In this document: in pieces, positions 1 through 9,000 of the stretch | Layout: each line of letters begins with the position of its first letter | How positions within the stretch are numbered: the first letter of the stretch is position 1 | Source: Tieghemiomyces parasiticus | Taxonomy: Eukaryota > Kickxellomycota > Dimargaritomycetes > Dimargaritales > Dimargaritaceae | Reading direction: 5' to 3' | Length of the DNA stretch: 21,824 nt | NCBI GenBank assembly: GCA_027575765.1 | Contig: JANBPT010000814.1 | Coordinates: 1-21,824, forward strand | Translations under genes and position numbers: made by a program | The notes under the pieces: generated by a model | What the model was told of the DNA's origin: nothing | The model's database searches: none | Seen by the model: the letters and a program-made list of their open reading frames with translations, nothing else

Positions 1-3000
1 CATGATGGCACGGCAGCCTACGACTTTGAACACTGCCGGCTGACCGATATCCACCGGTGGAGCGGCATGAGTCCGGAACAGCCACTGTTCAACGTACTGC
101 TCGTCTACCAGAACTACCCCGAAGCGAAGTCGGACACGGATCTGCCCATCCGCCTCAGTCTCCTCGACAGCCACGACCCTACCGACGTGCCCCTGACTCT
201 CATAGCAGCGCACCAAGGTACCCAACTCCACGTCAAGGCCGGCTTTCAAACCGGGGTATTCAGCACCCACTACGTCGGACGCTTCATGGACCACCTAGAA
301 ACCACCATCCGCTCGCTGGTCACTACGTCGCCCTCAGATCTAGTCATTTCCTTGAGCATGTTGACCGAACCCGAAGACGAGCTCCTCACTAACTCCTGGG
401 CCCGAAACCCCATCAATCTCCCTACCGGCTCGTTTGCCCACGAGGACTTCCTATCCTGCTTAAAATCCAATCCTGATGTCATTGCCCTGCGAGACGGCAA
501 CCGGGAATATAGCTATGGCCAGCTCCACCAGATGTCAAGGCACTTAGCCCACCAACTCAATTTGACCGGTGGATACGGTCCTGACCGCGTAGTCGGTATT
601 TTAGCTGATAATTCCGTGGAACTCGTTGCGGGCCAACTGGCCGTATGGATGACCGGGTCAGCTTTTGTGGTCATAGCCCCTGACTATCCCGCAGAACGCC
701 AGCTGGTGGTTTTGGAGGACGCCGCCTGTGTTGCCGTGGTGGGGTCGCCTAATCATCTGTCAAACTTGACCGTGGCAACAACCATACCTCGTCTGACGAT
801 CCAACGCACAGACCTTCTACGCAACTCGCCTGTGCTAGACTGGGAAGGTGCGCAGGTTGGCCCCACCGATATTGCCTACATAGTCTATACCTCTGGTTCT
901 ACGGGCGTTCCTAAAGGCGTCATGGTCGAGCACGGTGCCCTGGTCAACTATCTCCGCGGGTTCCGTGACGTTGTGGACATGTCGGTCGGGCCCGTGGTGC
1001 CCACCGTGCTGGCACCAATGTTTGATGTGTCGATCTCCGAGATTTGGGCCACTTTGTCGTGTGGCGGCACCATCGTCATTGCCAAGCCCGAAAGTTACCA
1101 TAGAGCCCTGGCCATCTCCACCCGAGCCGGGTTCACGCCCTCACTCCTGTCTCTATTCGAACCCACCGACTTCCCCAACCTGACCAGCGTCCTGGTAATT
1201 GGCGAGACCTGCCCGAAGACACTCGTGGACAAGTGGGCCCCTTATGTCGAGTTTATCAACCTGTACGGCCCCGCAGAAGCCACGATTGCCACCCACCACG
1301 CCAGGCTACGAGTGGGCGACACGGTCACCATCGGGCATCCCCTACCTAACGCAGTGGGCCTGCTTCTGGATGAGTACCTACGCCCCGTCCCCGTCGGCGT
1401 CACCGGGCAGCTTTACCTGGGCGGAAAGGGTCTTGCCAGGGGCTATCTGAACCGCCCCGAGCTCACAGCGGAGAGGTTCATCACGTGGCCTGTAACTGGC
1501 GAGCGACTTTACCAGAGCGGAGACCTGGCCCGCTGGCTCCCTGACGGCCAGGTCGAGTGCCTGGGTCGTATCGACCATCAGGTCAAGGTGCGTGGATTCC
1601 GTGTTGAGCTCGGCGAGGTGGAGGCCGTCCTCGAATCACACCCGACGGTCACCCAGGCCTGCGTCCTGGTCCAGGATACGCACCTGGTCGGCTACGTCTG
1701 CCCTGCATTGTCTGGCGATAGCGAGGCCATCCTCGACTGGCTCCGTAGCTGCCTCCCTCACTACATGGTGCCCAGTGCCCTGGTGGGCCTGGCCGAGCTC
1801 CCCCGGGCCCCGGTGGGCAAGGTTGACCGCAAGGCCCTGCCGCCTTTCCACTTCAACCGCTCACCGACGGACACCGACCTGTCCACCCTGTCTCCCGTCG
1901 AGTCCCAACTGCTGCAGACGGTGGCTGACTGTCTGCGCCTGGACGCGAGTGTCATTAGACTGGACAGCACCTTTTACCAGATCGGCGGTAACTCCTTATC
2001 CGCCATCCAGGTGGCGGCCCACTGTCAGCGTAACGGTCTTCATTTGGCCATCGCCGACCTCAGCCGTCACAACACCCTACGCCAGGTGGCTAGGCTTTGC
2101 GCAGCAGTCGACGAAACCTCGACCGTCAGCGCCAGCGCCAGAGCGGACCAGGAAGTTATCGGTTGCCCTCGTTTGACACCTGGTCAGATGGCGTTCTTTT
2201 CCATGCCGTTCACCAGCCCCAACCAGGTCGCCTTGCCTGTATTATTCAAATCTGGCCGGACCTTTTCCGAGGCGCAGTGGCGAACGGCGGTCAGGCGCAT
2301 GGTTGAACTTCACCCCATGCTCCGTGGTCTCTTCCGTCGGGACGACCAAACGGGTAGTATGACCTATGACGTTGGTGAGCATCCACTGCACGATCACTAC
2401 CGGTTTGAACTACAGCCCGTCAATGATTGTGCCACTGTTATGAGCATGTTACCTTCGTTACTCCTTGAGTTGGACATCGAAAAGGGTCCGCTCAGCACGT
2501 TCCACGTGTTCGACCTGGGTCATGAACAGTACTTTTTCCACTGCGTCCACCACCTGGCCTCGGATTACCTCTCGTACAAGGTCTTTGCCGAGGACCTGAC
2601 CCGCCTGCTTCTGGACCAGCAGGTAGAACCGCCCACCGTCTCCTGCCAAGTGTGGGCCGAGTATCTGCATCAGGAAGCACAGGACCTCGACCTCGACACC
2701 CTCACTGTACCACCACCGCTCCCTGACCTGGCGGTGAGTCTGCGGGGCGAAGTGGCCGTGCCTGAAAGCACTCCGGGTGGCCGGAATCCTGAATGCCTTG
2801 TCAGTCTGGACCTATCCCCGTCGACCCTGACCTCGGCCGCCAACCGCTTTGGCGCCACCCCCATTGAGCTGTTGGTCACGGCTCTACATGTGGCCTACCA
2901 GGAGGTGTTCCGCTTCAACGTCATGGGTCTGGCCTTCATGACCCACGGCCGCCAGCCCGTTGGCGACACCGCCTTCGACCTCTCCCGCACCATGGGCTTC

Positions 3001-3462
3001 TTTGCTCACTACGTCCCCGTCGTTCTTGATACACCACGCGCGGCCGGCTTTAGAACCACCCTTCGCCACACGCAGGAGACGCTCGGGACAGGCATCGAAG
3101 ACGGAGTGAAGCTGACCCTGGTGCGGTACCTGCGTGACTTTACAGACCCCACCCAACGCAGACCCTACGAAATTGACCCGTTTTTCGGGTTCAGCTACCT
3201 GGCCCCGACCAAAGACTTCATAACATCCAATGGTAGCCAGCCCCTATTACAGGAGCAGCCCGATGCGATGACTGAACTGCGTGCTCACCGTGCCGATACT
3301 TCCCCTCACCCATTCGAACTGGCCGTTACCCATGCAGGAGACCGGCTGGATCTGCTGGTCATTGGCCAGAGGAATAAGGGCATTCCCCCTAAGATGCAAC
3401 GCCTACTCAGTGTCTGGTCAGAGACTCTTCGCCAAATGGTGGCAACTCCGGACCCGATGTAG
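1..3462 (+). CDS. Nonribosomal peptide synthetase, 3' part (C-term end, A, T, terminal E domain)
   Basis: Partial gene: the frame is open to the left edge, so the ATG at 67 is internal. The first ~125 codons are the C-terminal part of a condensation domain (IHRWSG ... LFNVLLVYQNYPE). An adenylation domain follows: A3 YTSGSTGVPKG from nt 886, A4 FDVSISEIW, A5 NLYGPAEATI near 1258, A6 GQLYLGGKGLARGYLNRPE, A7 YQSGDLARW, A8 GRIDHQVKVRGFRVELGEVE, and A10 lysine in PVGKVDRKALP near 1815. The carrier domain has IGGNSLS, with the phosphopantetheine serine codon at 1993-1995. The last ~430 residues match an epimerization domain rather than a second condensation domain: LTPGQMAFFSM, HHLASDYLS (HH at 2548-2553) followed by EDL, SRTMGFFAHYVPVVLD, LVRYL and FGFSYLAP. 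The protein ends right after E, with no thioesterase, reductase or terminal C. No intron is needed over 3.4 kb. Known: A activates an amino acid, T carries it, and E converts L to D. The product is unknown. Confidence 0.93.
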   Translation, partial: HDGTAAYDFEHCRLTDIHRWSGMSPEQPLFNVLLVYQNYPEAKSDTDLPIRLSLLDSHDPTDVPLTLIAAHQGTQLHVKAGFQTGVFSTHYVGRFMDHLETTIRSLVTTSPSDLVISLSMLTEPEDELLTNSWARNPINLPTGSFAHEDFLSCLKSNPDVIALRDGNREYSYGQLHQMSRHLAHQLNLTGGYGPDRVVGILADNSVELVAGQLAVWMTGSAFVVIAPDYPAERQLVVLEDAACVAVVGSPNHLSNLTVATTIPRLTIQRTDLLRNSPVLDWEGAQVGPTDIAYIVYTSGSTGVPKGVMVEHGALVNYLRGFRDVVDMSVGPVVPTVLAPMFDVSISEIWATLSCGGTIVIAKPESYHRALAISTRAGFTPSLLSLFEPTDFPNLTSVLVIGETCPKTLVDKWAPYVEFINLYGPAEATIATHHARLRVGDTVTIGHPLPNAVGLLLDEYLRPVPVGVTGQLYLGGKGLARGYLNRPELTAERFITWPVTGERLYQSGDLARWLPDGQVECLGRIDHQVKVRGFRVELGEVEAVLESHPTVTQACVLVQDTHLVGYVCPALSGDSEAILDWLRSCLPHYMVPSALVGLAELPRAPVGKVDRKALPPFHFNRSPTDTDLSTLSPVESQLLQTVADCLRLDASVIRLDSTFYQIGGNSLSAIQVAAHCQRNGLHLAIADLSRHNTLRQVARLCAAVDETSTVSASARADQEVIGCPRLTPGQMAFFSMPFTSPNQVALPVLFKSGRTFSEAQWRTAVRRMVELHPMLRGLFRRDDQTGSMTYDVGEHPLHDHYRFELQPVNDCATVMSMLPSLLLELDIEKGPLSTFHVFDLGHEQYFFHCVHHLASDYLSYKVFAEDLTRLLLDQQVEPPTVSCQVWAEYLHQEAQDLDLDTLTVPPPLPDLAVSLRGEVAVPESTPGGRNPECLVSLDLSPSTLTSAANRFGATPIELLVTALHVAYQEVFRFNVMGLAFMTHGRQPVGDTAFDLSRTMGFFAHYVPVVLDTPRAAGFRTTLRHTQETLGTGIEDGVKLTLVRYLRDFTDPTQRRPYEIDPFFGFSYLAPTKDFITSNGSQPLLQEQPDAMTELRAHRADTSPHPFELAVTHAGDRLDLLVIGQRNKGIPPKMQRLLSVWSETLRQMVATPDPM

Positions 3463-3603
3463 TTCTCCTTCGCCCTGGGTTTCCAACCCCCAGTATACTC
3501 TTTCGACCCCACGTGTTATCGTTGACAGCATCCGGGTGTTCCTGCCATTATAGGTGATCTACCAGGTTCCTGTCAACTGACGCCTTATTGGTTCATAATT
3601 AAA

Positions 3604-3918
3604 CTAATGCCCATTTCTCCGTACCATTCGGCACGCCCTTACCATCCAATTATCAAAACACGCTCTTGAATCACTTGGCGGGAGATTGTCCAACTCCGAC
3701 TGCCAGACGCCCACAGCCGCCTCCAGTGTGTTGAACTTCCTACTGCCCAGCCACCGTTTGGCAACTCTGAGCAACCAGTGGTTGCAGGGGACTAGGTCGG
3801 GACAGGAAGGGAAGACTGGCAGAAGTCTGACTCCGGTATTCAAACTGCAGACATGGGTGATAGCAGCACAATTTATGTAGTAGTTAGCTGAGGCCTTTGT
3901 CATCAGGGGGTTTGGCAC
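3604..3918 (-). pseudogene. Decayed mariner-type transposase, C-terminal fragment
   Basis: The minus-strand reading frame keeps the C-terminal signature of mariner/Tc1 transposases. A PSCPDLVPCNHWLL segment corresponds to the family's YSPDLAPsDyhLF, which carries the third catalytic Asp. It is followed by a K-R-W-L-G-x-x-x-F-x-T-L-E-A segment, a W-x-S-E-L-D-x-L-P linker, and a C-terminal FDNWMVRACRMVRRNGH segment matching the family ending (Y/F)..W..R...C....G(D/H)YF. The upstream parts (DNA-binding domain and the first two Asp of the catalytic triad) are not recognisable in 3919-4560 on this strand. It is therefore a truncated remnant, probably inactive. It lies about 140 bp beyond the NRPS stop and points toward it. 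I could not find terminal inverted repeats. The family call rests on by-eye motif resemblance. Confidence 0.6.
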
Positions 3919-4779
3919 TCAAGGCTAACGAGCCGCATCAGGTAACAAAGAAAGAGTGGTCAACCTATCTATAGTATGGGCTAATGGCGACTAACACCAG
4001 CAGGTCTAAACTGGCTGTACTTCGGCAAGAGTTGGCTGATTTATTACTACATATGCTATGAGTTGGCTCATGGTTAAGGAGGGTAGGGATAAACTGCATG
4101 CAGCGGGCTAAGGGAAGGGTTTAGCTACAAGTGGTAATCACGTGCTACAAAATACCAGATAATACAAGGGGAAGTAGAGGTGATAAACTGAGGAGGAGCC
4201 CAGAGAAACTGGGGGGGCTTCCGAAGTTACAAGTGTTTGTCCTTACCGTTTTTTTGAGGTGAAGGGAAAAGTGGTAACGTATTGGTAGCATCAATTGGCA
4301 AGAAAATAGGACGATGGACCATAGGGTAAATGTGGTGCTAGTACATACTACGGAGGCGAGGATACCATAGAAACACAGCAACGTTATATGGAAGTATGGC
4401 TTTTTATGGAGGTGGCTGACAAACAATTGTTCTATATTTATATTCCGACCCGCGTTACCATACAGAATTTGGCGAAAGCAGTCATATGAAGAAGGGAAAG
4501 AAAAAAGCATAAGAGAAACCATGGCAATAGAGACGGGAGGACAGCAAAGGTATGAAATCATCTAAAATGCCTATTATGTGGATGTAGAATGGCACTTGAT
4601 TAACTTGGTATGGTCAAGGTGGTTTCTGCCTTACGATAGCCTTAGGGGCAGCGACACCGCACCTTGGATTCGCAGGTCAATAATGATAAACCAAACTAAT
4701 CTAGTTTTATATTATATTTTGCTTAACACGATTAGTAATTTCTATGCTGTCATGCATTCATTGTTCTCCCTCCTTTTTT

Positions 4780-4985
4780 ATGCCGTGTTCTTTGCATGCT
4801 TTTCCCTATGTCGTTTCACATGATTGCTGCAGCCAAACGTCATATCATGATTTTGGTCGGGAGAAATATGAAATATGTATCCACTGGCTCCTCAATAAAA
4901 CACCAGACTGTCAAATAGCTGATCTTTTACTTATATTGTATTCTCACCCTGCAGCTTATATTACACCACAGTCATATTAGAGATG
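4780..4985 (+). repeat. Dispersed diverged repeat, copy 1
   Basis: About 180-200 bp that align in the same orientation with 19606-19812. The shared core includes TCCACTGGC near 4880, AATAAA, AGACTG near 4906, GTATTCTCA near 4938 and ACACCAC near 4962, in the same order and almost the same spacing, with scattered substitutions and small indels. The order and spacing make chance unlikely. It is most simply an old transposon fragment, but I cannot name the family. Confidence 0.6.
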
Positions 4986-5405
4986 TGGTCGATTGAAATG
5001 CCTTCCCAGTGTTAATTCCATTGGATCATTGGTTGATGCCGCATCCACGCCTCCGCGCACCCCATGCCATAGCTTGATCCCGATCAATGATGGCCTACCT
5101 ATTTGGTAGTCTGCAGTATCCAGGCTTCACGCTTTTATCCGTATCCATTATCCCCCCTTCTTTACCTACTTTCCATATGTCCTTTTTGATAGGCGTTCAA
5201 TCTTCCTGATCTTTGAACGTGTCTTCCTCACAGGCGCCGCCGCCTCTTATCCTTATAGGACTTTCTCTTTTCTCTACCCTTGCTTTGGCGGCTACCTAGC
5301 CGCCCTTCTATTCATGCCGGCGCCCGGTCCCGCCACGGCCTGTCGCCCTGGATTCCCCTAGTCCAGGCTGGCTAGTTACCTGATTGATGCTGGTCATCAT
5401 TCAAG

Positions 5406-5413
5406 TATAAAAG
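5406..5413 (+). promoter_or_regulatory. TATA box (TATAAAAG)
   Basis: Canonical TATAAAAG in a C-rich context, 625 bp upstream of the FIGNL1 start codon. It could drive that gene with a long or spliced leader, or be the core promoter of an old LTR. No other open frame starts just downstream; the ATG near 5546 gives only about 19 codons. Confidence 0.4.
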
Positions 5414-5718
5414 ACCCAACGGTCACCATTTAATTACCGACAGCTATCGTCCCACATAACAACCCCTAACCCCCGTTTGAAGCTTTAAAGCGTGTTTAGT
5501 ATTTTAATACATTTACGCCTACCACAAGAGATTTCTTAGTTTCTCATGGGCTCGCCCTGTGGTATCTTAAACTTTATATATCCTGAAATTCTCTGGACTT
5601 CCTAGATTCGTCTCTCTACTGTAACGCTAGCCACTACAATACCCAACACCGATCGCACACCCACAGTAGATAGCTAACAAAGCTAAGAGTATTAGGAAGG
5701 CAGGCCTCACAACTATAT

Positions 5719-5728
5719 ATCACGTGAT
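5719..5728. promoter_or_regulatory. Palindromic E-box ATCACGTGAT
   Basis: Perfect 10-bp palindrome with a CACGTG core, 310 bp upstream of the FIGNL1 start. Cbf1-type and other bHLH factors bind TCACGTGA in fungi. Function here is inferred from position only. A second TCACGTG, not extended to a palindrome, lies near 4138. Confidence 0.3.
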
Positions 5729-6037
5729 AGTCGATCCAGGAGCTGCGGAGCGTTGATTAAGCCGCCCGGGGTCTAAACAAAGTCAGTCAGTGGGCAGATT
5801 TCTATCTGCTTGTGTAAAGGTGCCTATATGCATTTGGATATTAGTCTGGTCCCGCTTCCACATTGCACCCTTCGATATCAGTACCGCTCAACTACACAAT
5901 CCAGACCATGTGAGAACGGGCATCGTCTTGACTCCCACTCCGTTCCCCCGACGTGTCTTCCTCATTTTCTATCCAACCGTATCCCACGAACGGTGCCATC
6001 TCGGGTGTCTTACAGCGCTATCGCGTTCATAGCCGCC

Positions 6038-9000
6038 ATGGATGAGAGCAACCGGGAGCACCTACACCACTATCAGCACCAGCTTTTCGCCGCCCTCCAG
6101 CCGTACCCGCCCCCCACAGCTGCGTCGTCTTCGCAGGCCTTGGATAGCCAGTGGTACATTCCTTCTGTCAGTTTCCCGCCCCGTGTGGTGCCCGAAGACG
6201 AATGCCACCGCAATGACCCGCAGGTGTGTCCGCCCCTCAACGTTGCACTGCTCGCTGCGGTTGCTGCCAATCCAGAATCGTCGCCAGGCACGGCGCAGCA
6301 GGCCCGTGCCACGCTCCAGTTACGGTATCGGGCCGCCGAGGCTGCCACATTCGGCGGGACGATCGCCGAAAGTCAAAGTTCAACGGCGGTGCTGGCCCGG
6401 CAGCGCGAGCGGATCGGCCGGTTCCGGAAATTGGTCGCTGAGGTCCAGAGTCGCCTCCCGGCCCAGCCGGCTGGTATGCAAAAACCGGCTAGTTTGGGGT
6501 TAACCAACACCGAGGTCATCAATAATTTAGTAAGTACAACCCCCTGTTAATCTCAGAAAGAGTGGGCCACGGGCTAATGTGATTGACAATTGGGAACAAA
6601 CCACAATTTTGGCACGAGTGGACGCGGGTTTAAATTCTATACTAGGCGAGGGCGTTGGAAAGGACGCTGTCTTGAGCCTTGGTAGGATATTTAACCGCTG
6701 CGCCTTACTGATCGCCTTTCCAAATACCCCCCGCACTGCTTTTTGTAGCGATTCACCCCTACTGCGCCACCCCTGAGTCTTACCGAAATTGAATGCTTGC
6801 TCAGCGCCACGACTTTGAAAGGTAGGCCCCACCGAAAATACCAATATGAATTGGATCTAACCAGCAGGACTTCTAACAAAAACAGTGACGTCGCTGTTGT
6901 CAATTGTAAACCACGGGTCCATCTTTAGCACGCTGCAACTAACCATCCATAATCAAACGCTATCAATTCACCTCCACGACGCCCCTCCCACGGCACAGAC
7001 CCCTACAATGTAAATCATCCCAAAGTACCAGTGGACACACGGCCCGCGCAACCGGCGTACCACCCGCCGCCAGCTGCCACAGCCCCAGTGCCGCGGCCGA
7101 CTTGCACGGCGCGGCCACCCTTGGCACCCACCCAGGCCTCTCTCAAGCGGATCCCTAGTCTCGACTCGGCTGTCGACCCGACCAGTTACGCTAAAAGGGT
7201 GAGTCAGATGCCACCGTATTCCGCACATTTTAACCAGAGGGAGCTTATCACTCAAGCCATATTGTTCTGTACATGAAACTTAAGGTCTCCTACCATATGA
7301 CACCTCCCCTTTCTACAGCATCAACCCAACCCTGTGGCCCAGGAAGAACTGCCCAGTGAAGCACCCGGCTTCCCCACGGAATTTCTAACGGCCCGTCAGC
7401 AACTAGTAAGTCACGTTTTGTCTCCTAGATGACTATCGCGCTGACCGATTTATCAACTTAATCGCGTATGGACCACGTTGGCCCGCAATGGGGAATACGA
7501 CAGTTCAACTTTCGTCTACACAGAGGTGGCTGATCCTATGTATTCCGCTGCGACAGATTAGCTAATCGGTATCGCCATCCCTAACCTATGGTTCGATGTA
7601 CTGCCCATCCCTTCCCATAGGCTGCTGAGCAGCAAAGGAAGAACCGGCAAACACCAGCAGCCCGGCCAACCTACCACCCGGCACGCAGCCTCGCCCCGGG
7701 AAACGGTGCATCGCCCCATACTGGCCACGGTGGGCTCAACTCGGGGCCAAGTACGAGCTCGAACGGCGGGGCCGCGCCCGTGGTCATCCGGAAGCGGCCG
7801 CCAGGAATGTCCAACAAACGAGCCAAGTTCGTATCACCCTTGAATCGCGCGCCGTCGGAGGACAGTGAGGCACCGACCCAGTCCACCCACGAGTTCGGCT
7901 ACTACAACTTATCTTCGGGTAGTAATGGAGCGGCTAAGCCCGGCGGGGCGGGTCGGAAGGTACCAGCTGCGCGTACCGGCGGTACCAACGGCAAACCTGC
8001 TGAACCAGAAGCCCCCGTAGACGAGCGGCTACGCAATATCGAGCCACGCATGATTGAGATGATCACGAATGAGGTGAGTTGCCTAATTGATGGACCTACT
8101 GGCTGTGCTTACAACTGTACTTTTTTTTCTATCTGCCAAATAATAAGGGAGGATATTCCGCAGTGGTAGTTATGACCGGGTATCTAACCATAACCTAGCC
8201 CGCCGGTTTACCCGCCTTGTCTCCACCCTGCTCCCTCGCCCTTACCATTAGATCATGGACCGGTCGCCGTCCGTGGAATGGTCCGACATTGCTGGACTGG
8301 AGCACGCCAAAGAGGCCATTAAAGAGGTGGTTGTGTGGCCGATGCTGCGGCCGGACCTATTCACGGGGCTTCGCGGGCCGCCCAAGGGCCTCCTCCTGTT
8401 TGGACCACCGGGTACGGGTAAAACTTTGATTGGCAAGTGCATCGCCAGCCAGTCCGGAGCCACGTTCTTCACGATCAGTTCCTCATCGCTCACCTCGAAA
8501 TGGGTTGGTGAGGGCGAAAAGATGGTGCGGGCCATGTTCGCGGTGGCGCGGTGCAACCAACCGGCTGTCATCTTCATTGACGAAATTGACTCCCTTCTGA
8601 CCCAACGCACTGACGGCGAGGTGGAAGCCAGCCGCCGAATCAAGACCGAGTTCCTCATTCAGTTTGACGGCTGCGGAACCACCGCCGAGGCCGACCGCAT
8701 CCTCATCGTTGGCGCCACCAACCGCCCCCAGGAGATCGACGAGGCCGCCCGCCGCCGCTTCCGTAAACGGCTCTACATCCCACTACCAGAGGACGCCGGT
8801 CGCAAGGGAATTGTCACCAACTTGCTTAAGAAGCAAAAGAACTCCCTAACGGAAGCTGAAATTGACGACCTGTGCCGCCTCACTGAAGGTAAGAGGGCCC
8901 CGCCCAAGGGTTTATGGTTCAGAGGTGAGAGGTTGGGGGGAATTTGTGGGTGCGCCCGCCTTGGAGATTGTACGGTGACCTTTGGAGTAGAGGAGACTTG

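Larger units (their letters stand above)
3919..6037. other. Intergenic region between the mariner relic and FIGNL1
   Basis: No convincing gene is seen. It is A+T-richer than the flanking genes up to about 5000, then pyrimidine-rich. It contains a diverged repeat copy (about 4780-4985), a TATA box (5406-5413) and a palindromic CACGTG site (5719-5728). A 138-codon minus-strand frame at 4145-4561 is Leu/Ser/Phe/Cys-rich and matches nothing I recognise. The part from about 5400 onward probably holds the promoter and leader of the FIGNL1-like gene. Confidence 0.6.

Noticed and set aside
4145..4561. 138-codon minus-strand frame, hydrophobic
   Set aside because: Leu/Ser/Phe/Cys-rich low-information composition in A+T-rich intergenic sequence, with no family resemblance and no upstream promoter signal. 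It also does not continue the mariner relic.
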